NCBI GenBank assembly: GCA_965221785.1
Contig: CBDCSR010000003.1
Span: forward strand, 868,001-932,000
Direction of reading: 5' to 3'
DNA from: BD2-11 sp965221785
GTDB lineage: Bacteria; Gemmatimonadota; Gemmatimonadetes; Longimicrobiales; Gaopeijiaceae
DNA length: 64,000 nucleotides
Shown: positions 44,789-53,191 of the stretch, piece by piece
Position numbering within the stretch: position 1 is the first letter of the stretch
Layout of the letters: each line of letters begins with the position of its first letter
Made by a program: the position numbers and the translations under genes
The notes under the pieces: model-generated
Told to the model about the DNA's origin: nothing
Databases searched by the model: none
The model's input: the letters and a program-made list of their open reading frames with translations, nothing else

Positions 44789-45252
44789 CGGGACGGTCCG
44801 GCGTCCGGATTGGCGGGTCCACGCATATGCGTGCTGCCAAGGCTCCCGTGCGGCAGACCATCCAGCCGAACCACCCCCGCGATGTACTCCTGTCCGGGCT
44901 GCCTGGCGGATCCATCTCAAACCCTGACCCCTAATCGGTCCAAAGCCGTTTTCGTTGATCCACCGCGGCCCTCTACGACGGTGCTCTGGCGAGATCACGC
45001 AGTCCGTGCTCGTCATCCAAGAGGACAACTGCGACGCTCGCCTGAGCCCCGCCGCCACCGCCGGATTGGACATCCGCCAGATGTATTCCGCTGCCGCCGA
45101 TTGCCCACGCGCGAGATTTGGCTCGGCGTCACCTTTCGCGGCGATCATCCGCGAGTGGCCGAATCGCTGCGGGGGCCTTTAGACTCCAAGGATCTATCCG
45201 CGAAGCCTGTGGGAATCGCCGCCCGCCACCCCCAAGCTATGACCGAGGACCA
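44789..45252. other. Intergenic stretch between amine oxidase and symporter
   Basis: 464 bp. Only the symporter ribosome site (GAGGA, about 5 bases before its ATG) can be named. Short open frames overlap on both strands but none looks like a gene. Confidence 0.4.
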
Positions 45253-47022
45253 ATGCAACTCATCACACTCGACTGGATCGTCATCGCCCTGTACGGCCTC
45301 ACCGTCCTGTCCATCGGCCTCTACTTCGTGCGCCGCGCGGGCGGGGGGACCGACGAGTTCTTCCTGTCCGGCCGGAAAATGCCGTGGTGGCTGCTGGGCA
45401 CGTCAATGGTGGCAACGACCTTTTCCACGGACACGCCCAACCTGGTCGCCGACTTGGTGCGCACCGGCGGAGTGGCGCAGAACTGGGTCTGGTGGGCGTT
45501 CCTGATCACCGGGATGTGCACGGTCTTCTTCTACGCGAGGCTGTGGCGGCGGTCGGGCGCGCTGACGGATATCGAGTTCTACGAACTGCGCTATTCGGGC
45601 AAACCGGCGGCGTTCCTGCGAGGCTTCCGCGCGCTATACCTCGGCGTCCTCTTCAACGTAATCATCATCGCGACGGTCACGCTGGCCGCCACCAAGATCG
45701 GCGGTGTGCTGCTCGGGCTCGACCCGCTCACCACCGTCCTGATAGCGGGCACGGTGACCATGATCTACTCGGCCACCTCGGGGCTCTGGGGCGTCGTCGT
45801 CACCGACCTCGTGCTGTTCGTCGTCGCCATGATTGGGTCGATCGCGGCGGCCGCTTTCGCGCTGCAGCAGCCGGAGGTCGGCGGACTGGCGGGCCTCGTC
45901 GCCAATCCGGAAATGCGGTCGGCGATGCGGTTCCTTCCCGATTTCTCCGACTGGAGCGTCGCTGCGGCCATCCTGATCATCCCGATCACGGTGCAGTGGT
46001 GGGCCGCGTGGTATCCGGGGGCCGAGCCGGGAGGCGGGGGCTACGTCGCCCAGCGCATGCTGGCCGCGAAGAACGAGAAGGAATCGATGAAGGCGACGCT
46101 GTGGTTCAACGTCGCGCACTACGGGCTGCGTCCGTGGCCGTGGATCATCGTGGCGCTCTGCTCGATGGTCATCTACCCCGAACTGTCCGACATCCAGGCA
46201 CGCTTCCCGAACCTCGACCCGTCGCTCGTCGGCAACGATCTCGCGTATCCGGCCATGCTGGTCTACCTGCCGGCGGGGTTGCTGGGCCTCGTCGTCGCGT
46301 CGCTGGCGGCGGCGTACATGTCGACCATCAGCACCCACCTCAACTGGGGGGCGTCGTACGTCGTGAGCGACTTCTACCGCCGCTTCGTGAATCCGGAGGC
46401 GAGCGACCGGCGGCTGGTGGCGGTGGGACGCGCGTCGACCGTGGGACTTATGGTGCTCGGCGCCTTCCTCGCACTGAAGCTCGACACGGCGCTCCAAGGG
46501 TTCCAGATCCTGCTCCAGATCGGGGCCGGGACGGGGCTCATTTTCCTGTTGCGCTGGTTCTGGTACCGGGTAAACGCCTGGAGCGAACTGGCCGGGATGT
46601 CGATCTCGTTCATGGTCGCGCTCTACTTCGCGTTCGTGCACGAGGGGCTGTTGGGCTTCGAAGCCCCGTCGGCGACGCGGCAGCTGGTGATCGGGGTGGC
46701 GGTGACGACGGCGGGGTGGCTCGCGGTGACGCTGGCGACGCCGCCGGCGCGTACCGACACGCTGCAACGTTTCTATGACAAGATCCGGCCGCTGGGTGCG
46801 GGGTGGCGGCGGGTGGTGAATGTGGGGGACGGGGCGGCGGACGCGGAGTCGGTCACGTCGGCGTTCCTGGCGTGGTTCCTGGGGTGCGTGGTGGTGTATG
46901 CGGCTCTGTTCGGGACGGGGTACGTGCTGTATGGGGAGTGGGTGGCGGCGGTGCTGGCGCTGGGGGTGTCAGCGGGAGCGGGGGTCTGGTTGTTCAGGGT
47001 GTTGCCGAGGATTTCGTCGTGA
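45253..47022 (+). CDS. Sodium:solute symporter family transporter
   Basis: 589 residues from ATG 45253, about 13-14 TM helices. The SSS-family opening is clear: LYFVRRAGGGTDEFFLSGRKMPWWLLGTSMVATTFS, given here as the segments GGTDEFFLSGRKMPWWLLG and TSMVATTFSTDTPN. Later parts include GGGYVAQRMLAAKNEKES, AAYMSTISTHLNWGASYVV and NAWSELAGMSISF. The AAYMSTIST segment carries conserved small/hydroxyl residues near the Na2 site. Substrates of this subgroup include sugars and organic acids and cannot be deduced. The C-terminus beyond the last core TM is unusually rich in GTG-type codons (47 kb edge). Confidence 0.9.
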   Translation: MQLITLDWIVIALYGLTVLSIGLYFVRRAGGGTDEFFLSGRKMPWWLLGTSMVATTFSTDTPNLVADLVRTGGVAQNWVWWAFLITGMCTVFFYARLWRRSGALTDIEFYELRYSGKPAAFLRGFRALYLGVLFNVIIIATVTLAATKIGGVLLGLDPLTTVLIAGTVTMIYSATSGLWGVVVTDLVLFVVAMIGSIAAAAFALQQPEVGGLAGLVANPEMRSAMRFLPDFSDWSVAAAILIIPITVQWWAAWYPGAEPGGGGYVAQRMLAAKNEKESMKATLWFNVAHYGLRPWPWIIVALCSMVIYPELSDIQARFPNLDPSLVGNDLAYPAMLVYLPAGLLGLVVASLAAAYMSTISTHLNWGASYVVSDFYRRFVNPEASDRRLVAVGRASTVGLMVLGAFLALKLDTALQGFQILLQIGAGTGLIFLLRWFWYRVNAWSELAGMSISFMVALYFAFVHEGLLGFEAPSATRQLVIGVAVTTAGWLAVTLATPPARTDTLQRFYDKIRPLGAGWRRVVNVGDGAADAESVTSAFLAWFLGCVVVYAALFGTGYVLYGEWVAAVLALGVSAGAGVWLFRVLPRISS

Positions 47023-47262
47023 ATGCCGGCCTCCCGAAGCACCGCGACGACATCGGCCCAGTTCCGCACCTTGTCGTACTCGACACGATGGAGCAGGGTG
47101 TCAACCCCTTGCCTGTGCACGGGCTCCTGCGAGCACTGACGAAATACGCGGGTCCCCGCCTCCCTCCGCACCTCACCTCTCGCGCTCATGCTCTTGGGAT
47201 TACCCCCGTCACGGATTATCTTGGGCGGGTTCGAAGGCGAAACAAATGAACCACCGGCAGTC

Positions 47263-47610
47263 ATGACAAACAGCTTCGCGATCCAGGAACTGGGTGCCGC
47301 TCTGACCAAGCTGGAGCGTCGCGTCGTGGCCGGTTTCGACCAGTTGAACCGTCGCATCTCCGCGCTGGAGTCGAATACGAGCGGTCGGTTCGACGACATG
47401 CAGGCGCGGGCGGGCAAGCAGATCGCCGAGCTGGGGACCAAGGTCGAGGCGGGGGACGCCCGGCACCGCCAGGTCGGCTACCAGCTCGACGAGATGGAAG
47501 CCCGCCTGGGCAAGCGCATCGAAGGACTGGACGCCGAGTTCCGAAAGCAAGCCGCCACGCTGACCGCCAAGGTCGATGCCACCGGCGGTCACTTCACCAG
47601 TCCGTCGTAG
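47263..47610 (+). CDS. Small coiled-coil protein
   Basis: About 115 residues from ATG 47263. Nearly all of it has heptad character: IQELGAALTKLERRVVAGFDQLNRRISALES, continuing MQARAGKQIAELGTKVEAG and QLDEMEARLGKRIEGLDAEF. The segments here are quoted in parts. No enzymatic motif. Function unknown; similar small coiled coils occur beside mobile or toxin genes but nothing specific can be said. Confidence 0.55.
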   Translation: MTNSFAIQELGAALTKLERRVVAGFDQLNRRISALESNTSGRFDDMQARAGKQIAELGTKVEAGDARHRQVGYQLDEMEARLGKRIEGLDAEFRKQAATLTAKVDATGGHFTSPS

Positions 47611-48350
47611 CGGCGGACGCCCTCGACGGCGGCGCCCAGGGTCTCCCCGGCTTGGCCGGCCCCGGGAAGGCCGAAGCCTTCGTGGCAACGGGGGCTGGAC
47701 CCCGATTACGCCCCATGTCGCGGCACGGCCCGAGTGGCTCCACCGGGGCTGGCTCATGGCTCTTGTCGGTCGGGAGCCAGCCGCCGCGATGTTGAACATC
47801 GCGGCTTGGGCAAGAGGACGTTGCGCCCCCCTCGAATCCCCCTTAGCCTCGCGCGCCCGGCGCTTCTGCGCCCGCCTCTCCCTTTGGTATTCGACGCGAT
47901 GTCGCCTGCGGTGTACGAGTTCAGCGTGCCGCTGCTCCGGTACACGCCGCCATGGTGTGCCGCTTCATGGCCTCCGGGAGTTTCTGGGTACTTGGAATCG
48001 GCTGCGTCACGTGCGGAGGCTAAACGTCCTCGGGCTCATCACCTCTCGCAACCGTCCTGCGCGCGACCGGCGCTCGTTGACGGGGATTTCTCGTCACAAC
48101 ACGGAGTGTTCCCCCTATTGGCGCGCTCTGGCCGGGGAACCGAGCAGGGTAATCGGTTTCCGGCATCTCTGTGCCCAACCAAGTCCGGGAAGCCGCGTCC
48201 GAGCGAGACGATTGGGATGCCGGTGAGATCCGTGCCAAATGGATCCAGAACGTGGGATGGCGGCGATGCGCTGAGCGGCCGTTGCGGCCATCGCCATTGC
48301 GGTTGTGGGGTCATGCATCACGGCCCGCGCGCAGACACCATGACGATGGA
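47611..48350. other. Long gene-free stretch, probably decayed
   Basis: 740 bp with only poor, short frames on both strands. It contains a weak third match to the shared upstream element: TTGACGGGGATTTCTCGTCA at 48077-48096, preceded by CTCGCAACCGTCCTG at 48044-48058. No gene starts at the matching distance, so it may be what is left of a lost regulated gene. Confidence 0.45.
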
Positions 48351-49010
48351 TCATGGGGTGTGCGGCGCCGAGTCCTGGAACACGCTGACAGCCTTGTGGA
48401 TGTGTCGCCAGCACACCGTGCCGGTCACGGTACCGCTAGAGTGGCCGCTCTGAATCGCTTCGATCGAGACATCCGCCGTGAGCGTGAGGTCCATCGGACA
48501 GGATCCAGACCAATCGATCTCACCTGCCGCCCAGGAGTGGTCCACGCGCCAGTCGAAGTCACCAAACGAGCGGAGCGCGAATGACACGGAGAAGTCCTCA
48601 ACGTCCTCTACGACCGCGAGGCCCAACCGGCCCTCCTGCTCAAGGCTCCGGTCGGCATCGAGCGTGATGGTGATGCCGTCGGCCGTGAACGTGCAGCGCG
48701 TCGCGGTCAGCACCCCGGCGAGGTCCATATGGCGCGCGCTTGCGGACGCGCCGATGGTCGCCGTTCCCGTAAAGTTCGCCGATCCGCCGCCCTTGCAGTT
48801 CACCGTGCGGTTCCACGCGAAGGGAACACCCCGGTTGAAGTCGCCCGGCAGCAGGGGCCACTCATTGAACACGAACGCATGCTCGCTGGAGAAGCCCCGG
48901 ACGAACGCGGAGATCTGCTGTTGGGTCATAAACGGTTCTTCGGGGGACAGATTTACGCCGTCCCTACAGCCCACCAGAGCGAGGATCAGGCCGATCTTCA
49001 GTCTTCTCAT
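48351..49010 (-). CDS. Uncharacterised lipoprotein
   Basis: A 219-residue exported protein. MRRLKIGLILALVGC gives a clean lipobox, and GGAAGAG stands before the ATG. The mature part has alternating beta-type sequence (GSANFTGTATIGASASARHMD, quoted up to SARH; TADGITITLDADRSLEQEG; MDLTLTADVSIEA) and ends in TVCWRH. It could be a beta-sandwich envelope protein. No family recognised. Confidence 0.6.
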   Translation of the reverse strand: MRRLKIGLILALVGCRDGVNLSPEEPFMTQQQISAFVRGFSSEHAFVFNEWPLLPGDFNRGVPFAWNRTVNCKGGGSANFTGTATIGASASARHMDLAGVLTATRCTFTADGITITLDADRSLEQEGRLGLAVVEDVEDFSVSFALRSFGDFDWRVDHSWAAGEIDWSGSCPMDLTLTADVSIEAIQSGHSSGTVTGTVCWRHIHKAVSVFQDSAPHTP

Positions 49011-49114
49011 CGCTCTTCCAGATCAGAAGTTAAAGCCCCCAGAACGACCGTGTCGCTGTCGGGCGAATCCGGGGAGTCCTCCGCCGGTTGTCGCGCCTCC
49101 GGAGGCGGAGGCGC

Positions 49115-49540
49115 TCATGCCCCCGCCCAAGGGTCCACGATCTCGATCCCCATGTCCTCGAAATCGCGGACGTTGCGTGTCGCCAGCCTCATGCGGCGAG
49201 CCGCCGCGATTGCCGCGATCTGGCAATCTGCCGAAGCCACGGGACGCCCGGCGGCGCGGCGTGCGGCGGCGATGTGGCCGTAGGCACGAGCGGCATTGCT
49301 GTCGAACGGGAGCACCCGGTCCTCGAAGGCGTCGCTCAGCATAGCCTCGATCTTGAAGAAGAGCGTCTCGCGGCGCCGACCCAACGGGAGGATGGCGGCA
49401 CCGTAGCGCAACTCCGCTTCGCTCACGGCCGAGAGGAACAGGTCCTCCACGGGATGGCCCGAGGCCCAGCGTGCGACGGCTGGTTCGGGAGACCCGCGCA
49501 TCAGTTCGGAGACGACGTTGGTGTCGAGCAGCATGGACAT
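49115..49540 (-). CDS. vapC: PIN-domain toxin, VapC/FitB-like
   Basis: A 141-residue PIN ribonuclease. The four acidic positions are visible: LLDTNVVSELM (Asp), SAVSEAELRYG (Glu), ASADCQIAAIA (Asp) and the final NVRDFEDMGIEIVDPW (Asp). Such toxins cut tRNA or rRNA when released from the antitoxin. The gene follows the antitoxin gene by 11 bp in the same operon. Confidence 0.9.
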   Translation of the reverse strand: MSMLLDTNVVSELMRGSPEPAVARWASGHPVEDLFLSAVSEAELRYGAAILPLGRRRETLFFKIEAMLSDAFEDRVLPFDSNAARAYGHIAAARRAAGRPVASADCQIAAIAAARRMRLATRNVRDFEDMGIEIVDPWAGA

Positions 49541-49551
49541 GGCTTTCGGAC

Positions 49552-49794
49552 CTACTCGAAGGACGGCGGCTCACGCGCTGGATCGCGCTCGGGCAATTCC
49601 AGGTCCACCCCGTTTTCCGGCCCGAAGTGGGAGCGGATGATGCTCGTCAGATCCTGGGATCTCCTCGCGCGCCCGACGGCCTTGCAAAGGATCTGTCTCA
49701 CCTCCTCCTCCATCGAATGGCCGTTACCGGCAGCCCGCACCCGCAGACGGGTCCGTATGTCGTCGTCGAGGTTCCGGATCGTAATGCTTGCCAT
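49552..49794 (-). CDS. vapB: FitA-like ribbon-helix-helix antitoxin
   Basis: 80 residues from ATG 49794, with GGAGG close ahead. The N-terminus MASITIRNLDDDIRTRLRVR and NGHSMEEEVRQIL is the typical FitA/Arc-type DNA-binding half. The C-terminal tail (FGPENGVDLELPERDPAREP) would wrap the toxin. It binds its own promoter in known systems, and a palindrome lies just upstream. Confidence 0.88.
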   Translation of the reverse strand: MASITIRNLDDDIRTRLRVRAAGNGHSMEEEVRQILCKAVGRARRSQDLTSIIRSHFGPENGVDLELPERDPAREPPSFE

Positions 49795-50277
49795 GGCTGT
49801 GCCTCCGTGCGAGGCAACAAAGCTAGATTCATGCTTGCGTTGCAAGCAAGGTCCGGGGCGCTCGGCTGCAAGGAAAGCCCAAGCCGGGGTTCCTTGGACG
49901 TGTGAGCAGGTCGAAGGGGCCGATGCGGCGCGCTGGTCGGGCCGTCCCGGCTGCCGCGGAACGGGCTGGTCGGACGCCACGTAAGGTGGGTCAGCGTACT
50001 CCGTGTGGCCACACTCCGTGCGTCCCCTGCGGAGGCCGACGAGGGGCTTAGCCCCCTCGACCCCCAAGAGGTCCACGCTCCTGTGGAGTTCGCGGATGGG
50101 GATCTGGCCATCGAGCACATGCGCACCCGGCAGGGAGCGCGCTCGGACGACAACCTGCACCAACTCGCGCAGCGCGAACACGCGGACGGCAACTGGAAGA
50201 CGCCGGTTCGGATGCTTGAGAGAGAAACGTCCGCATCGACCAAACGCAGGCCGAACGACCGGTCCGTGCCCTACGAG
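49795..50277. other. Intergenic stretch upstream of the toxin-antitoxin operon
   Basis: 483 bp. It holds the palindrome given separately, a GAGGGG-CTTAG-CCCCTC hairpin at 50041-50058 without a T-run, and one copy of a 29-bp repeat (50182-50210) whose partner lies at 50730-50758 on the far side of infA. No gene supported. Confidence 0.45.
49833..49847. promoter_or_regulatory. Palindrome upstream of the toxin-antitoxin genes
   Basis: GCTTGC-GTT-GCAAGC is a perfect inverted repeat 39 bp before the antitoxin ATG. On the minus strand a TTGCAA -35-like sequence overlaps it. This is a natural place for autoregulation by the antitoxin. Confidence 0.55.
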
Positions 50278-50493
50278 CTACTTGTACCGATACGTGATGC
50301 GGCCCTTCGACAGATCGTAGGGAGACATCTCGCATTTCACGCGGTCGCCCTCCAGCACCCGGATGTAGTTTTGGCGCATCTTTCCGGAGAGGTACGTGTG
50401 GATCTCGTGGCCGTTTTCCAAGCGGACACGGAAGGTGGCGTTGGGCAGGACCTCGATGACGATCCCTTCGATTTCGATCGCCTGTTTTGCCAT
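50278..50493 (-). CDS. infA: Translation initiation factor IF-1
   Basis: A 71-residue OB-fold protein of full length: MAKQAIEIEGIVIEVLPNAT, FRVRLENGHEIHTYLSGKMR and DRVKCEMSPYDLSKGRITYRYK, quoted in parts. It binds the 30S A-site during initiation. It stands alone here, not in the usual ribosomal protein cluster, with accessory genes on both sides. Confidence 0.97.
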   Translation of the reverse strand: MAKQAIEIEGIVIEVLPNATFRVRLENGHEIHTYLSGKMRQNYIRVLEGDRVKCEMSPYDLSKGRITYRYK

Positions 50494-50876
50494 GGGCGGG
50501 CCTCATGATCGTGGCCGGGAAGATGCCAAGCCCGTCCAACCTCCGTAGCGCGATCCCGTCGCGCAAGCGGCGCGGGGGCGTACCGGCGGGCGGCGGAGAA
50601 GTCGGGAGGAGGCTACCGGCGTGGGGCTACGATGCGCACGGAGAGTCAGGCGGTCGACTCGATGGCCGATGGGGGACGAGTGTTGTTGTCAACAGCGGCG
50701 TGGAAACCCTCGACTGAGTTGTGGAAAAAGCGGACGTCAACTGGAGGACACCGGTTCGCTCGGCCCGGCCCACGATGCCAGCCTCACGAACGCGCGAGTC
50801 GAACCGCCGTTGGAGGATCGGCGGAAGCGGCTCAGTTCGTCGGAGCCTGGACCCGTACCTGCTCATCCAGTTATTC
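50494..50876. other. Intergenic stretch upstream of infA
   Basis: 383 bp. Contains the second copy of the 29-bp repeat (50730-50758, 26 of 29 bases identical to 50182-50210). No gene recognised. Confidence 0.4.
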
Positions 50877-51225
50877 CTACGGCTGGTGCTTGCCCGGCGC
50901 GCCTCCCGGCACCAACTCGTACACAGCCACGCTCTGCTCGTCGAATTCGCCGCGCTCCACCAGGAGCACCCAGTCTGGCCCAGCGTCCAGGAGCGCCGAC
51001 CGGGCAGGGATGGTGAGGCGGCTGACCCAAACGCCGCTTGGGTCCAGCAGATGGAGTTCGTTGGCCGGTGCCCGCCACTCAAAGGTCGTGACCCACAAGC
51101 TGCCGTCCGAAAGCGCTAGGACCCCGTCCGACGCGAAGGAACTCGCATACGCTGAGCATGACCTTTCTGGTGGAAGGATCTTCCAAGCAGCCCACAGGGT
51201 GGCGAAAGCACGGGTCCACCTTGGG
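50877..51225 (-). pseudogene. C-terminal fragment of a 6-bladed beta-propeller protein
   Basis: The open frame on the minus strand encodes ~115 residues without a good start: AFATLWAAWKILPPER, FASDGVLALSDGSLWV, TTFEWRAPANELHLLDPSG, and the end VAVYELVPG. This matches the last blade(s) of 6-bladed beta-propeller proteins such as the one at 35919. The N-terminal two thirds are missing. The break lies ~60 bp from repeat copy B. The upstream limit is approximate. Confidence 0.6.
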
Positions 51226-51738
51226 CGTAACGGCGCGCGCCACTACCCACTAATCGGCGGCACCGACTGAGGAAACCGGTGCCGCGGAGGCGGAACACCG
51301 GAGGCCAGCATCACGGCAGGAAATCGTATAAGTCTAACTGGGGCTGCACGATCTGCGTTTCCTGCCGTTGTACTGGACCCTGCTGGACCGTGCCGCGAAA
51401 GCGGGAACACCGCTACTGGATGGCGAGAACTTCAGAGATCTTCGTGACCCTCCGAGGAGCACGCGAACCAAGGCGTTTCGCAGTCTGTCGCAGCCGGTGC
51501 TGCGATGAGTAGAGAGCCGTCTGATCTCTAGAGTGCGCCGTTTCTTCCGTTACCCGTTAGATTCCGTCTTCCGATCGACTGAATCGACCGTCGGTCGAGA
51601 GACTTTGGGAATGCCCAGGTGAACGCCAATGAGATTGAAGAGACCGTCTCGCCCCTTGGGGAATCGTAAGCGCCGCATCGGCGTGTCCGGGGTCGCGGTC
51701 GCCCGTCGGCTACCCATACCCATTGGGCGGCCGGCCTG
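51226..51738. other. Gene-free stretch with dispersed-repeat copy B
   Basis: 513 bp between the beta-propeller fragment and cysD. Repeat copy B fills 51289-51433. The rest shows nothing except short overlapping frames. Confidence 0.45.
51289..51433 (-). repeat. Dispersed repeat copy B
   Basis: About 145 bp aligned with copy A (33069-33212). The minus-strand frame ends QETQIVQPQLDLYDFLP with the stop at 51311-51313, the same relative position as in the other copies. Differences from copy A include synonymous changes (TTG/TTA, GAC/GAT, TTG/CTG, CCT/CCG) that would keep this C-terminus. Confidence 0.8.
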
Positions 51739-52644
51739 ATGGCGAACCCGGAGCCTTGTCTCTCGTCCCTGGAATCCGAGGCCATCGAGATCATCCGCGA
51801 AGGCATCGCCACCGCCCTGCGTCCCGTGATGCTCTACTCCATCGGCAAGGACTCTTCGGTGCTCCTGCACTTGGCACGCAAGGCTTTCTGGCCCGCCCCG
51901 CCGCCGATGCCCCTCCTGCACGTCGACACCACTTGGAAGTTCCGCGACATGATCGCCTTTCGGGACCGGGTCGCGGCCTTACCCGGGTTGAAGCTCGTCG
52001 TCCACACGAACTTGGAGGGCGTGGATGCGGGCGTCACGCCGTTCACCTACGGATCCAGCCACTATACCGAGGTCATGAAGACAGTGGCGCTGCGTCAGGC
52101 GCTCGATGCCGGGTGCTACGATGTGGTCTTCATCGGCGCACGACGCGACGAAGAGAAGTCACGTGCCAAGGAGCGGGTCTTTTCGTTTCGCAACGTCGCC
52201 CACCAGTGGGATCCCAAGGCACAACGACCGGAGCTTTGGAACCTCTACAACACTCGCCTCAACGTCGGCGAATCGCTTCGTGTCTCCCCGCTGTCGAACT
52301 GGGTCGAGGCGGACATCTGGCGCTACATCACCGCCGAGGAGATTCCCATCGTGCCGCTGTACTACGCCGCCGAGCGCCCCGTGGTCGAGCGCAACGGCCA
52401 TTGGATCATGGTGGACGACGACCGCATGCCGCTGCTCTCCGGCGAGAGTCCGCGACTGCGCCGCGTACGCTTCCGCACCCTGGGATGCTATCCGCTCACC
52501 GCCGCGATCGAGAGCGACGCAGACACGCTCGACAAGATCATCGCGGAGACGCTGGGCGCCGACCGGTCCGAACGCGAGGGCCGGCTGATCGACCACGACG
52601 GCCCGGGCTCGATGGAGCGAAAGAAACGGGAGGGCTACTTCTGA
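51739..52644 (+). CDS. cysD: Sulfate adenylyltransferase subunit 2 (CysD)
   Basis: A 301-residue PAPS-reductase-fold enzyme of full length. The PP-loop is YSIGKDSSVLLHLARKAF. Other CysD hallmarks are PLLHVDTTWKFRDMIAFRD, DVVFIGARRDEEKSRAKER, RPELWNLYN, RVSPLSNWVEADIWRYI and the C-terminal SMERKKREGYF. It makes adenylyl sulfate together with the GTPase CysN. The next gene, overlapping by one base, is cysN, but only its first ~50 codons remain, so the enzyme lacks its partner in this window. Confidence 0.95.
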   Translation: MANPEPCLSSLESEAIEIIREGIATALRPVMLYSIGKDSSVLLHLARKAFWPAPPPMPLLHVDTTWKFRDMIAFRDRVAALPGLKLVVHTNLEGVDAGVTPFTYGSSHYTEVMKTVALRQALDAGCYDVVFIGARRDEEKSRAKERVFSFRNVAHQWDPKAQRPELWNLYNTRLNVGESLRVSPLSNWVEADIWRYITAEEIPIVPLYYAAERPVVERNGHWIMVDDDRMPLLSGESPRLRRVRFRTLGCYPLTAAIESDADTLDKIIAETLGADRSEREGRLIDHDGPGSMERKKREGYF

Positions 52645-52841
52645 TGCCGCCGATCTTGGCGGTTGTCCTCTGCGGCAGCGTGGACGACGGAAAGAGCACG
52701 GTGCTGGGCCGTATCCTGTACGACAGCGGGCAGGTGTCCGTCGACCGGATGCAGAGCGTTGAAGAGGATTCGCGTCTATACGGTACCCAGGGCGACTCGT
52801 CGTGTCGTCGTGGCCTCGAACATCTCGGCTACCCCGCGTGA
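52644..52841 (+). pseudogene. cysN: Truncated CysN (GTPase subunit of sulfate adenylyltransferase)
   Basis: The ATG overlaps the cysD stop (TGATG). The frame gives LAVVLCGSVDDGKSTVLGRI, which has the G1 P-loop GSVDDGKST, then LYDSGQVSVDRM and DSRLYGTQGD. Homology ends near 52797. The remaining 14 codons (SSCRRGLEHLGYPA) are unrelated and stop at 52841. All other GTPase motifs and the barrel domains are missing. The end overlaps the convergent DUF1499 gene by 13 bp, so a rearrangement has joined the two. Confidence 0.85.
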
Positions 52842-53191
52842 AGGCGCCGACGAATCTCGGTCACCCGCCTGCGGTTCGCGCCGAAGTCCCAGAAAGGCGC
52901 GATTCGCGACGCCGAGCGAAGGTGGATGAGGCTCTCGTCCGCGCAGAGGTAGCACTTGACGTCGTCCGTGAACCCCAGCGGCGTACGGCAAACGGCGTGG
53001 ATGTAGTCGCTCGTCTGTTCAACGACCGCAGTCCGCTTCATAGCTGCCAGCACCAGCGCGAGTCGGCGGAAAGCGGTGGTCGGATCGCCGGTGCAACGGA
53101 TTGGCGCGATGCGGTGCCACCTCCGTTCGCCGCTCCGGCTGCAGACGTAGACCGGCAGCTTGGGGAAGGGCCTGAAGTGGACAGCCATCAT
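52829..53191 (-). CDS. DUF1499 family protein
   Basis: About 120 residues from ATG 53191. The conserved pattern is HRIAPIRCTGDPTTAFRRLA, then TSDYIHAVCRTPLGFTDDV, and LIHLRSASRIAPFWDFGANR with RRRVTEIRRRL, as in DUF1499 proteins. Those are usually exported or lipoprotein-anchored; no signal is seen here. Start uncertain, as the frame is open further upstream. It converges on and overlaps the broken cysN. Confidence 0.72.
   Translation of the reverse strand: MMAVHFRPFPKLPVYVCSRSGERRWHRIAPIRCTGDPTTAFRRLALVLAAMKRTAVVEQTSDYIHAVCRTPLGFTDDVKCYLCADESLIHLRSASRIAPFWDFGANRRRVTEIRRRLHAG

Noticed and set aside
46773..47189. A minus-strand frame with the helical segment DTLLHRVEYDKVRNWADVV
   Set aside because: It looks protein-like over ~50 residues but then runs antisense through the end of the symporter gene with no stop. 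It could be a fragment, but evidence is too thin to list as a gene.
50041..50058. GAGGGG/CCCCTC hairpin as a terminator
   Set aside because: The stem is short and not followed by a T-run.
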